Source of the DNA: Fibrobacterota bacterium
GTDB taxonomy: Bacteria > Fibrobacterota > Fibrobacteria > UBA11236
Direction of reading: 5' to 3'
DNA: 64,000 nt
Assembly (NCBI GenBank): GCA_947482115.1
Contig: CANKII010000005.1
Coordinates: 62,001 to 126,000 of the forward strand
The position numbers were made by a program, and so were the translations under genes. Below the pieces are notes generated by a model. It saw nothing but the letters and a program-made list of their open reading frames with translations. It had not been told where the DNA came from and did no database searches. Below, piece by piece: positions 1 through 7,748 of the stretch (position 1 is the stretch's first letter; the number at the start of each line of letters is the position of its first letter).

Positions 1-231
1 CCAGTGGACGTGATCCTACTCGACAACATGAATGACACGACTTTGCGAAAAGCGATAAAACGGGTTAAAGCCGTGGCACCCCGGATACGACTCGAGGCCA
101 GTGGAAATATGGATATTACCCGCGTGAAAAAATTGCGCAACTTCGGTCTGGATTTTATTTCCGTGGGCGGCCTGACACACAGCGTCAAGGCTTTGGATCT
201 TTCCCTCAAGATCGGAAATTTCCCGCGATGA
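1..231 (+). CDS. nadC: Quinolinate phosphoribosyltransferase, C-terminal part
   Basis: The 5' end lies outside the window and the frame is open from base 1. The fragment carries the VDVILLDNM strand, the RLEASGNMDI segment and the FISVGGLTHS segment typical of the barrel end of NadC. NadC makes nicotinate mononucleotide from quinolinate and PRPP in NAD synthesis. The stop TGA overlaps the ATG of coaX (ATGA), so the two are probably translationally coupled. Pairing of nadC with a cofactor kinase gene is plausible housekeeping context. Confidence 0.93.
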   Translation, partial: PVDVILLDNMNDTTLRKAIKRVKAVAPRIRLEASGNMDITRVKKLRNFGLDFISVGGLTHSVKALDLSLKIGNFPR

Positions 232-1070
232 AAAAAGGGAATGACTTTCGCCTTGTCGTGGATATCGGTAACACGCATACCGTGATTGGATTGTTCCAGG
301 GTGCGAAAATTCAACGCAACTGGCGGCTGGCAACGCGCAAAGACACGACGGTGGATGAAATCGCGTTCTGGTTACAGGGATTGAACCTTGTAGGGGCGAC
401 CCACCCTTCGACTACGCTCAGGGACCATGGGTCGCCCCTACAAGGTTCGGCATTGGCATCCGTGGTGCCAACGCAGGATAACGCCTGGTTGTCCGCCATG
501 GAAAATGTGTTCGGGATAAAACCCCGCATCCTCAATTACAAGGATTGCCTGGGCCTTAAACTCGATTATGAAATCCCCAGTCAAATCGGTGCGGATCGAC
601 TGGCCAATGTATTGGGAGCCGAGGCTTTGGGAATTAAAGAAGGTGTCATCATCGATTTTGGAACCGCCACCACTTTCGACGTGTTTGCGAACCACACCTA
701 TTACGGCGGTGTCATTTGCCCGGGCATTCAAACCGGTTTGCGGACTCTAGTACAAAGCACCGCCAAACTCGCCGAGCCGGAATTGCGGTGGCCGAAGCAG
801 TCCGTGGGGCGAACCACGGATGAAGCTTTACGCATCGGCATTTTGCACGGCTCGCTGGGCATGATTGAAAGCCTGTTGAAGAATATTCTTGCCGAATCTT
901 ATTTCGGAAAAAAGAAGCCCGTGGTGATTGCCACGGGAGGGTTGGCGGTTTGGATGCGCGATCACACCAAGGCCATTCAGCGCTTCGAACCGGATTTGAC
1001 ATTGGCGGGCATCAATCATTTGCTGTCCGGAAAAACCCCGGTGGGTTCCACACGAAGGAGTGCAAAGTGA
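228..1070 (+). CDS. coaX: Type III pantothenate kinase
   Basis: The 280-residue protein should phosphorylate pantothenate in the first step of coenzyme A synthesis. It shows the phosphate-binding start [15 protein letters not shown] (residues about 9-23), the [11 protein letters not shown] motif and the [12 protein letters not shown] motif, all diagnostic of CoaX rather than CoaA. Its start overlaps nadC and its stop overlaps the next gene by 4 bases. A 66-base palindromic element (383-448) sits in frame and encodes about 22 residues ([19 protein letters not shown] region) between the N-terminal subdomain and the following strand. This makes the protein longer than the usual 250-260 residues. 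The key motifs are intact, so it is probably functional. Confidence 0.93.
   Translation: MKKGNDFRLVVDIGNTHTVIGLFQGAKIQRNWRLATRKDTTVDEIAFWLQGLNLVGATHPSTTLRDHGSPLQGSALASVVPTQDNAWLSAMENVFGIKPRILNYKDCLGLKLDYEIPSQIGADRLANVLGAEALGIKEGVIIDFGTATTFDVFANHTYYGGVICPGIQTGLRTLVQSTAKLAEPELRWPKQSVGRTTDEALRIGILHGSLGMIESLLKNILAESYFGKKKPVVIATGGLAVWMRDHTKAIQRFEPDLTLAGINHLLSGKTPVGSTRRSAK
383..448. repeat. GTAGGGGCG-type palindromic element inside coaX
   Basis: Left arm 383-403 and right arm 428-448 are perfect 21-base inverted copies around a 24-base loop. The core is GTAGGGGCGACCC. The outer part of the arm (GAACCTT) is not found in the other copies. The loop holds a second small inverted motif, CCCTTCGAC...GCTCAGGG (404-423), which recurs elsewhere. 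The element is 66 bases, so the coaX frame is kept. Confidence 0.9.
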
Positions 1071-1999
1071 AAATTCTGGTCACTGGCGGAGCGGGATTTT
1101 TAGGCTCTCATTTGTGCGAGCGGCTCCTCACCGAGGGTCACGATGTCGTTTGCCTCGACAATTTTTTCACAGGCACTAAAAACAATGTGCGGCATTTGCG
1201 CGAACACGCCTCCTTTGAACTGCTCCGTCACGATGTGACCATGCCGTTGTTCATCGAGGTCGATCGCATTTACAATCTGGCCTGTCCGGCATCCCCCGTG
1301 CATTACCAGTACAATCCGGTCAAGACCATCAAGACCAGTGTCATGGGCGCCATCAACATGCTCGGCCTCGCCAAACGCACGAAAGCCCGCATTCTTCAGG
1401 CCTCCACCAGCGAAGTGTACGGCGATCCGCAGGTGCATCCACAGCGCGAAGATTATTGGGGAAACGTGAATCCCATTGGAATCCGCTCCTGCTACGACGA
1501 GGGCAAACGTGTGGCGGAAACCCTGTTCTTCGACTATCATCGCCAGAATCAGGTGGACATTCGCGTCATGCGCATTTTCAATACCTACGGACCGCGCATG
1601 CATCCCGATGACGGCCGCGTGGTTTCCAACTTCATCGTGCAGGCATTACGCGGTCAGGACATCACAATCTACGGCGATGGTTCGCAAACGCGCTCCTTCT
1701 GCTTCGCATCGGATTTGATCGACGGCATGGTGAAGTTGATGAATCATCCTTCCTGCGTGGGCCCAGTGAATGTTGGAAATCCGGTGGAGTTCACCATCAA
1801 ACAATTAGCGGAGCAAGTGATTGCCCTGACCGGAAGCAAAAGCAAGTTAGTTACCAAACCGCTTCCCAGCGATGATCCGAAACAACGCCAGCCGGATATT
1901 TCACTGGCACGGAAAGAATTGGGATGGGAACCGAAGGTTCCATTGAAAGATGGCTTGGTTCAGACCATTGCGTATTTTGAAAAATTATTGGCGGTGTAA
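1067..1999 (+). CDS. UDP-glucuronate decarboxylase (UDP-xylose synthase)
   Basis: A short-chain dehydrogenase/reductase of 310 residues, expected to convert UDP-glucuronate to UDP-xylose for surface polysaccharide. The nucleotide-binding [10 protein letters not shown] lies at the N-terminus, and the CYDEGKR segment gives the catalytic Tyr-x3-Lys. The segments LACPASP and [18 protein letters not shown] match the UXS/SDR family closely. I place the start at GTG 1067, preceded by AAGGAG at 1055-1060 and overlapping the coaX stop (GTGA). The upstream in-frame ATG at 950 would add 39 unrelated residues. It is the third gene of the nadC-coaX operon. Its 3' end overlaps the convergent bioC by 15 bases. 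Confidence 0.9.
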   Translation: MKILVTGGAGFLGSHLCERLLTEGHDVVCLDNFFTGTKNNVRHLREHASFELLRHDVTMPLFIEVDRIYNLACPASPVHYQYNPVKTIKTSVMGAINMLGLAKRTKARILQASTSEVYGDPQVHPQREDYWGNVNPIGIRSCYDEGKRVAETLFFDYHRQNQVDIRVMRIFNTYGPRMHPDDGRVVSNFIVQALRGQDITIYGDGSQTRSFCFASDLIDGMVKLMNHPSCVGPVNVGNPVEFTIKQLAEQVIALTGSKSKLVTKPLPSDDPKQRQPDISLARKELGWEPKVPLKDGLVQTIAYFEKLLAV

Positions 2000-2776
2000 C
2001 AGCGCCACCCACGGTTTCCATGTCAACGGCACACCACCGAGTTCTGAAAAACGGCCGGTGTATTCTGCAATCAAATGATTCAGATTTTTCCTGTTGAGCC
2101 GGCCGCCCTCACGGGGATCACGGGTGGAACCCAGAACCTGAAGACGATGCAAGACATCCAGCGTTGAAGGCAGAATTTCTTTCTCTTCCCAATCCTGAAT
2201 CGCAACCACTTTCCATCCCGAATGAGCCGCCGCCATTTCAACGGATTTGGGATCGTGGCCCGGAAAGGTTTGATAGGAGAAAGGCGCTTCGGCAAGCAAC
2301 TCATTCAACTCGGAAAAGTTGGAATGGGAGAAACCGGAAAGGAGGTAAGCTCCATCCGATTTCACAAGTTTGATTGCGAATCTTAAGTGCTTTTCAAGAT
2401 TGGGAAACCACTGAATCAAAGCGTTGGAAGCAATCAAATTATATGGACTTATAGAAACTACTTCTGAAGCCGGATTTTCTATTCCTTGAGCATCTTGAAA
2501 CACAAATTTTGGACTGCCGCTTTCATTCACAACACATCGTTCTTTAGCCTGCTCCAACATGGCAGGAGCCGCATCCGTGGCCAAAAGCATGGCTTCGGGA
2601 AATCGTTGCTGCAACCGCCGTGTCAGAATCCCCGTACCGCATCCGAATTCGAGAATATTTCCAGGAGCCGAACCGTTCCACAAACCCAATAATCGATCCG
2701 CCATGCGGGACTGAATATCCGCACCGGATTCATAGCGCGAAGCCGAACGATTAAAACGCAGGGCATGGAAGGACAT
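1985..2776 (-). CDS. bioC: Malonyl-[acyl-carrier protein] O-methyltransferase
   Basis: A class I SAM-dependent methyltransferase with motif [16 protein letters not shown] and the BioC-style start [19 protein letters not shown]. BioC methylates malonyl-ACP so that the fatty acid machinery can build the pimeloyl chain. The context confirms it: bioD, bioF and bioH lie upstream on the same strand. The start at 2776 follows a purine-rich GGGGGAGAG. An in-frame start at 2806 would overlap the preceding methyltransferase gene. It is cut off from the other biotin genes by three restriction-modification-like genes. Confidence 0.88.
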   Translation of the reverse strand: MSFHALRFNRSASRYESGADIQSRMADRLLGLWNGSAPGNILEFGCGTGILTRRLQQRFPEAMLLATDAAPAMLEQAKERCVVNESGSPKFVFQDAQGIENPASEVVSISPYNLIASNALIQWFPNLEKHLRFAIKLVKSDGAYLLSGFSHSNFSELNELLAEAPFSYQTFPGHDPKSVEMAAAHSGWKVVAIQDWEEKEILPSTLDVLHRLQVLGSTRDPREGGRLNRKNLNHLIAEYTGRFSELGGVPLTWKPWVALLHRQ

Positions 2777-2789
2777 CTCTCCCCCGCCC

Positions 2790-3656
2790 TCAATAATTCC
2801 GGACAATGATTTCCCTGACCGCCCCGCGCGCCGAGGATTTGGAATTTATCGCACGGGTTGCATTGACTTTCTGCAATTGTTTCTTCATTCGATAATGTTT
2901 GAAAAGCTCCAAAATGAAATCGGAATAGGAATTAGAAAGCATGACAAGGCATTTCTTGTGAGCCAACTCCGCAAAAACATCTTTCAGTTTTCGTTGTTCC
3001 GTTTCCCCAAATCCGCTTTTTTCATACGCAGAGAAATTGGCCGTGCTGGAAACCGGGTGATACGGAGGATCGAAGTAAATGAAATCCTTGGGTTTGGCGG
3101 AACGAAGAATGGCGTCGAAGGACTGAAGGCGAATCGATACGCCTTTCAAAGCTTCGGCGCATAACCGCAAATTTTCCTCGTCGCAAATCTTGGGGTTCTT
3201 GTAACTTCCGAAGGGAACATTGAATTGGCCCTTGGAGTTCACCCGGTATAAACCATTGTAGCACGTTTTGTTGAGATAGATCAGTCTTGAAGCACGTGCG
3301 ACCTCATCAAGATTTTTGGGATCGGCACTACGCAGCCGGTAGTAATACTCTTTGCTGTGTACATGTTTTTTCAAAGACTTGATCAACTCCTCGACCTTTG
3401 TTTGCACCACGACATAAGCATTGATCAACTCCGGATTCAAATCCGATAGATAAGCCTTCTTGAATCGTTTCTGTCCTGCCAATTCAAAGAACAAAGCGCC
3501 GCCACCGAGAAAAGGCTCATGATACGAACTGATTTTTTCAGGCATCCCTTTCAACAATTCATCGATGAGTTGGCGTTTTCCACCCACCCATTTGAGAAAA
3601 GGTTTGGCCTGCTTGGGCGCTTCACCGCTTTGGGTGATTTTGGATTTAGAAGGCAT
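2790..3656 (-). CDS. Dam-family DNA adenine methyltransferase (intact copy)
   Basis: A D12-class N6-adenine methyltransferase of 288 residues, predicted to methylate adenine in a short palindrome such as GATC. All family motifs are present: FLKWVGGKRQL (SAM binding, about 20-30), PFLGGGALFFEL (48-59), NKTCYNGLYRVN with GQFNVPFG (129-150, the DNA-contacting hairpin), catalytic DPPY (196-199), and INSKSSARG near the C-terminus. The start MPSKSK matches the start of its paralog at 4848. An in-frame extension to 3704 overlaps the nuclease gene and looks non-coding. It lies 20 bases after the nuclease gene and 13 bases before bioC. Its last 15 bases are identical to those of the paralog, which indicates duplication. 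Confidence 0.92.
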   Translation of the reverse strand: MPSKSKITQSGEAPKQAKPFLKWVGGKRQLIDELLKGMPEKISSYHEPFLGGGALFFELAGQKRFKKAYLSDLNPELINAYVVVQTKVEELIKSLKKHVHSKEYYYRLRSADPKNLDEVARASRLIYLNKTCYNGLYRVNSKGQFNVPFGSYKNPKICDEENLRLCAEALKGVSIRLQSFDAILRSAKPKDFIYFDPPYHPVSSTANFSAYEKSGFGETEQRKLKDVFAELAHKKCLVMLSNSYSDFILELFKHYRMKKQLQKVNATRAINSKSSARGAVREIIVRNY

Positions 3657-3676
3657 GAAAAAGCTGGAGATTAAGG

Positions 3677-4066
3677 TTAGAGGACAAAGTACAACTTGAG
3701 CCAATCCACGAGGTCTTCAAGTTCCACAACGATACCGGTGGCGATGAGATACCCTCGCATATTCTCCGAGAAACCGGGACCATCGATGACCACAAGTCCG
3801 CGAATGGGCCAGGCCTTGATGTCTTCAATCGTGGCGGGGATTTTCTCCTCGGCTGTTCCCGTGGTTCCCTGAAACTTGCATTCCAAACCCAGCTTGAGTT
3901 TGGATTTCAGTTCGGTGAGCACCACGTCGATGCGCCGTTGCGGGCCCCAGATTCGCCGCCCGACTTTGACTTCAGTGCGGCATTCCAATCCGAGTGAAGT
4001 GGCGAGTTCCACAACGGCCTTTTGTAATTCCTGCCCGTTGGCAACGGCTTGCGCTCTTCCCGGCAT
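3677..4066 (-). CDS. Small PD-(D/E)XK nuclease, likely restriction endonuclease
   Basis: A 129-residue protein with a PD-(D/E)XK core: RIDVVL provides Asp47 and LECKFQ provides Glu62-x-Lys64. These are followed by GTAEEKIPATIEDIKAWPI and a GLVVIDGPGFS strand, a pattern I recognise from short nucleases found beside Dam-type methyltransferases. The ATG overlaps the TGA of the upstream methyltransferase-like gene (TGATG), so the two are translationally coupled. The intact methyltransferase follows after 20 bases, giving M*-R-M order. The inferred role is restriction of DNA lacking the modification. It could alternatively be a nicking or DNA-damage nuclease, since it is much smaller than DpnII-type enzymes. 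The longer upstream frame to 4414 is only antisense overlap. Confidence 0.8.
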   Translation of the reverse strand: MPGRAQAVANGQELQKAVVELATSLGLECRTEVKVGRRIWGPQRRIDVVLTELKSKLKLGLECKFQGTTGTAEEKIPATIEDIKAWPIRGLVVIDGPGFSENMRGYLIATGIVVELEDLVDWLKLYFVL

Positions 4067-4848
4067 CAATAATTCCGGACGATGATTTCCTGAACGGGTT
4101 CCGCCGATTTGACCAGAGACGGAATCGCGACAACCTCCGGGACGTAATCCTTGTAATGCTTCTTGGTATGAGGCGTACAGGAATTCGAAAGCAACAGGAA
4201 GCATTTCTTGCGATCCAACGCTTCGAACACATCCTTCAACCGGCGATGATCCTGTTCGCCGAAGTGCTTGAAATCCTCGGAGTCCTTCGCCACCCTTTTC
4301 GAAAGCGGATAATACGGCGGATCGAAATAAATGAAATCGCCCTTGGTCACATCCCGCATGACGGCGTAATAGGACTGACGGCGAATGGTGACGCCTTTCA
4401 AAGCTGCGGAACACAGGCGCAGATTTTCTTCGTCAAAAACAACGGCCTTCTTGCCGCCAGCCTGGTTGAGATAAATAAAACGCGAAGCGCGTTCTATGAC
4501 ATCCATCTCCGCAGGATCCAGACTGGAAATCTGGCGATAATATTCACGGCTGTTCAACCCGGCATGTTTTTTCAGGGAGACGATTAATTCTTCCACCCAC
4601 GTTTGAACTGCGACATAGCTGTTGACCAAGTCCTCGTCCAAATCGGAAAGGTATGCCAGTTGAAAACGCTTGCGTTCGGCCAGTTCGAAGAAGAGCGCGC
4701 CGTTTCCCAAAAAAGGCTGGTGATAACTCTTGCAATAAAATCGCGGAAGACGTTTCACCAACTCAACCAGCAATGCCGGTTGAACTCCCAACCCTTTAAG
4801 AAAAGGCTTGGCCTGTTTCGGTTCAACAGGTTTTGATTTGGTGACCAT
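4066..4848 (-). CDS. Degenerate Dam-like methyltransferase paralog
   Basis: A 260-residue paralog of the methyltransferase at 2790-3656, alignable from KQAKPFLK to EIIVRNY. The SAM-binding motif is altered: WVGGKRQL becomes GLGVQPAL, losing the second Gly and the Lys. PFLGGGALFF reads PFLGNGALFF. The whole NKTCYNGLYRVN/GQFNVPFG block is gone (FIYLNQAGGKKAVVFDEENL), as is the C-terminal INSKxxARG motif. DPPY is kept (176-179). The frame is open with no stops. It is therefore either an early pseudogene that has kept its frame, or a protein kept for another role such as a partner subunit of the coupled nuclease. The start at 4848 is chosen by alignment with the paralog; an earlier start would run into bioH. 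Confidence 0.85.
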   Translation of the reverse strand: MVTKSKPVEPKQAKPFLKGLGVQPALLVELVKRLPRFYCKSYHQPFLGNGALFFELAERKRFQLAYLSDLDEDLVNSYVAVQTWVEELIVSLKKHAGLNSREYYRQISSLDPAEMDVIERASRFIYLNQAGGKKAVVFDEENLRLCSAALKGVTIRRQSYYAVMRDVTKGDFIYFDPPYYPLSKRVAKDSEDFKHFGEQDHRRLKDVFEALDRKKCFLLLSNSCTPHTKKHYKDYVPEVVAIPSLVKSAEPVQEIIVRNY

Positions 4849-4865
4849 CGAAGGAGTTCCGGAAT

Positions 4866-5579
4866 TCAAAAGGAGCCGGGAAATATAGCCCCGCCAACCA
4901 AACGCTGCAGGCTGGTGCGAATCAATTCCGGGCATTCCCAGAAAGGCAGATGTCCGCCTGCATAATCCGTCCGCACAGCCCTAGGCGGAAGGGTTTCCAT
5001 CCCGCGATCCGGAGCCAGAAGATCCTGATCTCCAAACAGCAATTCCCACCGATCCGGAACGGAATGTAGCGTGGAAGTCTCGACCACAATGTCTTTGAGA
5101 AAATCCAGCCCTTGAATCAGTTCTGCATCGGAATAATTCCGCGCTCCCGCAATCCAGTTTTCCTCCCACTCGGCAGGAATGACCCCCGCCTTGGGCATGC
5201 GCCGCCAGAAGTCGCGCAGCACCGCTTCCCGATGGGCAATCAGTTTCTTTTCCATCTTCAGAATGATGGGTTCGCCGAATCCGCCGGGACGGAGAAACCG
5301 GAAGACCGGACAGAGGGACAGCAATGGCAAATCCTGCGGCCATAATCCCTGCGCAATCCAATGATGGGCCAACAGAGTTCCCATGGACCAACCTGCGACG
5401 ACATTCCCCCCAACTCCCTGAGGGGGGAATAAAACACCCGCCTCGGCGGGCGTTTTATTCAACAAGGCATGTGTGTCGAGAAAGCGATGTTCAAAATCGG
5501 GGAACAGTTCGCGCAGCTGTTTTTCCCAGCAGGACAGGGACGAAGCCCACCCGCCCAACCAATGAATCGTAGGCTTCAT
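4866..5579 (-). CDS. bioH: Pimeloyl-ACP methyl ester esterase-like hydrolase
   Basis: An alpha/beta hydrolase of 237 residues with the nucleophile elbow GWSMG (Ser66), a GDQDLLAPDRG acid region and a C-terminal GGHLPF histidine. Sitting between bioF and the rest of the biotin operon, it is best read as the esterase that releases pimeloyl-ACP from its methyl ester. Similarity to BioH itself is modest, so it may be one of the alternative esterases. The ATG overlaps the bioF stop (ATGA). Residues about 40-60 (NKTPAEAGVLFPPQGVGG) are encoded by two hairpin repeats lying inside the gene at 5403-5460. The reading frame survives. Confidence 0.75.
   Translation of the reverse strand: MKPTIHWLGGWASSLSCWEKQLRELFPDFEHRFLDTHALLNKTPAEAGVLFPPQGVGGNVVAGWSMGTLLAHHWIAQGLWPQDLPLLSLCPVFRFLRPGGFGEPIILKMEKKLIAHREAVLRDFWRRMPKAGVIPAEWEENWIAGARNYSDAELIQGLDFLKDIVVETSTLHSVPDRWELLFGDQDLLAPDRGMETLPPRAVRTDYAGGHLPFWECPELIRTSLQRLVGGAIFPGSF
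5403..5460. repeat. Two overlapping hairpins inside the bioH-like gene
   Basis: Hairpin 1 pairs ATTCCCCCC (5403-5411) with GGGGGGAAT (5422-5430). Hairpin 2 pairs GAATAAAAC-CCCGCC (5427-5442) with GGCGGG-GTTTTATTC (5445-5460) with one mismatch. They share the GAAT at 5427-5430. The block is read in frame by the hydrolase gene and encodes a low-complexity loop just before the nucleophile strand. Confidence 0.8.
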
Positions 5580-6766
5580 GCTTTCGAGGCACGTTCTAAA
5601 GCATCTGCAAGACTGAGCACATCTTCTTCGGTGAAAGCAGCCGTCATGTTCAATCGCAAACGCGAAGTGCCTTCGGGAACCGTGGGAGGACGAATGGCAG
5701 GGGCGTGAATACCCTGTTTCAAAAGCGATTGCGAGATGGACACGGCAGCTTCAGGTGTTCCCAATCGCACGGGGACAATGTGACTTTCCGAAGGACCCAA
5801 ATCGAAACCACGGCGCCGGAATTCTTCGCGGGCAAAGCTCGCGATTTCCTGCAACCGTTTTGGCCTCCACGCTTCTTCACTGTTCTGCACGGTTTCCAAA
5901 GCGCCGAGATTCACTCCAAGCACGGAAGGCGGAAGCGAAGTGCTGAAGATGAATCCACGTCCGAAATTGATGAGAGTGTCGATCACTTCCGCCGGTCCCG
6001 TAGCATAGGCGCCAAAACTTCCCAAGGCTTTTCCGAAAGTTCCCATGAGAATGACTTGATCCGGCAACCCCTGCAGTCCGCGCATGTGCAAGTCGGGATA
6101 ACAACCGGTGGAATGTGCTTCATCCAACAGCAACCAGAATCCGTACCGCTTTTGCAAGGCGGCCAATTCTTCCAACGGAGCAAAATCGCCATCCATGCTG
6201 AACAGGGTTTCCGTCACCACCAACCCGCCCTGTTTCGGTTGATGCTTGCGCAACAATTCTTCCAGATGATTCAGGTCATTGTGCTTGAAGCGATGAAAAG
6301 GTTCTTTCGATAATCGCAATCCCTCGGCCACGCTGGCGTGAGCCAGTTTGTCCGCAAAGACCCCTCCCAACACATCCCCCAAGGTGGAAACCAAAGTGAG
6401 ATTGGCCTGAAACCCGCCATTAAATAACAGGGCTTTACTCAATGGACGATAATGACTTAGGGCAAGTTCTAATTCCTCATGCAACGGAAGGTTTCCACCG
6501 AGTAAACGCGAACCGCCGCTTCCCGTTCCGAAATTTTCGATGGCTTCGATGGAGCGTTTCTTTAGATGCGGATGACCGGCAAGGTCGAGATAATTGTTGG
6601 AGGCGCAGTTGAGGCAACGCACGCCGTTGCGCTCAATCCATTTCGACGGCGCATGCGTCAAGGCGGTGAGGGAACGGAGCAGGCCTTTTTCACGCTGCTT
6701 TTGTAAGACGGCGGCGAAAGGGTGGTCCCTGAGCCCCGTCGAAGGGTTCACGGAGTTCCCCACCAA
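5576..6766 (-). CDS. bioF: 8-amino-7-oxononanoate synthase
   Basis: A PLP-dependent alpha-oxoamine synthase that condenses pimeloyl-ACP with alanine to give the KAPA precursor of biotin. The motifs are LNCASNNYLDLAGHP, GTGSGGSRLLGG, LLLDEAHSTG and the PLP-lysine segment LMGTFGKALGSFG. The length is 396 residues. The start is uncertain: the frame opens with TTG/GTG codons inside the end of bioD. The first residues (NPSTGLRDHP) are encoded by a dispersed CCCTGAG...GTCGAAGGG repeat at 6727-6746, so the true start may be displaced by this insertion. Confidence 0.93.
   Translation of the reverse strand: MVGNSVNPSTGLRDHPFAAVLQKQREKGLLRSLTALTHAPSKWIERNGVRCLNCASNNYLDLAGHPHLKKRSIEAIENFGTGSGGSRLLGGNLPLHEELELALSHYRPLSKALLFNGGFQANLTLVSTLGDVLGGVFADKLAHASVAEGLRLSKEPFHRFKHNDLNHLEELLRKHQPKQGGLVVTETLFSMDGDFAPLEELAALQKRYGFWLLLDEAHSTGCYPDLHMRGLQGLPDQVILMGTFGKALGSFGAYATGPAEVIDTLINFGRGFIFSTSLPPSVLGVNLGALETVQNSEEAWRPKRLQEIASFAREEFRRRGFDLGPSESHIVPVRLGTPEAAVSISQSLLKQGIHAPAIRPPTVPEGTSRLRLNMTAAFTEEDVLSLADALERASKA
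6727..6746. repeat. CCCTGAGCC...GTCGAAGGG short repeat at the bioF 5' end
   Basis: A 20-base imperfect inverted motif of the CCCTGAGCnTGTCGAAGGG kind. Related copies are seen in the coaX element loop (404-423), at 7927-7944, 8298-8314, 23050-23068 and 39573-39587. This copy lies at the bioD-bioF overlap and is translated as part of bioF. Confidence 0.65.
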
Positions 6767-7467
6767 GCTTTCAATCCATCACCGAGCGAACGGGCGAACA
6801 GCAATGCCACGGCAGGAGACAACGGCAACCGTTTGTGGAGACCGGGGCAATACGGGACAAGGCCGAAATAATGAGTCGGGATCATGGCCTTCAACGAGGT
6901 GACATTGTCGCTGTAAACTGGAGGAAGATCGGGCGTGGTTTGCGACATGACAAAACCCGCGATGCGCGCGCCGCGCGAGACAAGGAAATGCGCAGTCGTT
7001 CTTGTTTGATGCAATGCGCCGAGACCCGGCTGGCTGACGATGAGACACGGCCATTCGGCTTTGGCGGCGAGTTCGGCGAGAGATAATCCTTCGCGGGTAA
7101 ACGGCGTTGCTGCGCCTCCGGCTCCTTCGATGACGAGCAGGTCGCAACGCTCAGCGGCGGCGGAAACCTGTTCGTAAATCCATTCCGGGTCGATCCATGC
7201 GCCGGTTTTTTCTGCGGCGAGATGTGGAGACACGGGGTCTTGAAAGGTGTAGACGGAAGAGATGGAAAACGCACTGGGCTGGGCTTCTTCAATCCAGTCG
7301 GCGTCGCCTTGAAAATGTTCGGGGTCCTGAATCCGGGAGCCGCATTGCACAAGCTTGATGTATCCGGCGCGAAGGCCCATTTCCTTGGCCCACAGCAGAA
7401 TGGCGAGGGAAACGGCGGTTTTGCCCACTTCGGTGCCGGTGCCGGTGACGCAGAGGATTTTACTCAT
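6748..7467 (-). CDS. bioD: Dethiobiotin synthetase
   Basis: A 239-residue ATP-dependent carboxylase that closes the ureido ring of dethiobiotin. The N-terminal P-loop variant VTGTGTEVGKTAVSLA is diagnostic, and VIEGAGGAATPF supplies the second conserved region. It is the first gene of the operon bioD-bioF-bioH-(cassette)-bioC. The bioA and bioB genes are not in the window. It overlaps the bioF frame by 19 bases. Confidence 0.93.
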   Translation of the reverse strand: MSKILCVTGTGTEVGKTAVSLAILLWAKEMGLRAGYIKLVQCGSRIQDPEHFQGDADWIEEAQPSAFSISSVYTFQDPVSPHLAAEKTGAWIDPEWIYEQVSAAAERCDLLVIEGAGGAATPFTREGLSLAELAAKAEWPCLIVSQPGLGALHQTRTTAHFLVSRGARIAGFVMSQTTPDLPPVYSDNVTSLKAMIPTHYFGLVPYCPGLHKRLPLSPAVALLFARSLGDGLKAWWGTP

Positions 7468-7487
7468 GCGGAAGAAGGTAAAAATCT

Positions 7488-7524
7488 GGGTCTCGATACG
7501 TCCGCCTACGGCAGACTACTCGAC
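7488..7524. repeat. Possible dispersed inverted motif (GGTCTCGATAC...CTACTCGACC)
   Basis: The bioD-tRNA spacer holds an imperfect inverted motif with GGTCTCGATAC at one end and CTACTCGACC at the other. It resembles short repeats common in many bacterial genomes. Only one copy occurs here, so the call is weak. Confidence 0.3.
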
Positions 7525-7626
7525 CATCGCTTCTTCGTTGACATATCCGGCTTTGAGGCTACATTTTGCCCCCTCGGCAAGCCTTTTGCCGCAAGGTTCG
7601 GCGTCTCTGGCGTTGAATCGTGAATC

Positions 7627-7700
7627 GGACGATTAGCTCAGTTGGTTAGAGTATTACCTTGACATGGTAGGGGTCACTGGTTCGAGTCCAGTATCGTCCA
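7627..7700 (+). tRNA. tRNA-Val (anticodon GAC)
   Basis: A full cloverleaf can be drawn. The acceptor stem is GGACGAT/ATCGTCC. The D arm is GCTC...GAGT. The anticodon stem is TTACC/GGTAG with loop TTGACAT, anticodon GAC. The T arm is ACTGG-TTCGAGT-CCAGT. The discriminator base is A at 7700. The 3' CCA is not encoded. The 3' half is duplicated at 8778-8811. Confidence 0.96.
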
Positions 7701-7748
7701 TTTCCCACACTTCCATAACACCCATCCTTCGATACTTGTCACCCAAAA

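Noticed and set aside
4069-4414. Upstream in-frame extension of the PD-(D/E)XK nuclease to 4414
   Set aside because: The extra 116 residues are the out-of-frame reading of the methyltransferase-like gene. The ATG at 4066 overlaps that gene's stop, and the nuclease domain starts there.
5427-5460. Rho-independent terminator inside the bioH-like gene as the operon end
   Set aside because: The frame continues through it and downstream genes follow directly. It is listed as a repeat, with attenuation left as a hypothesis.
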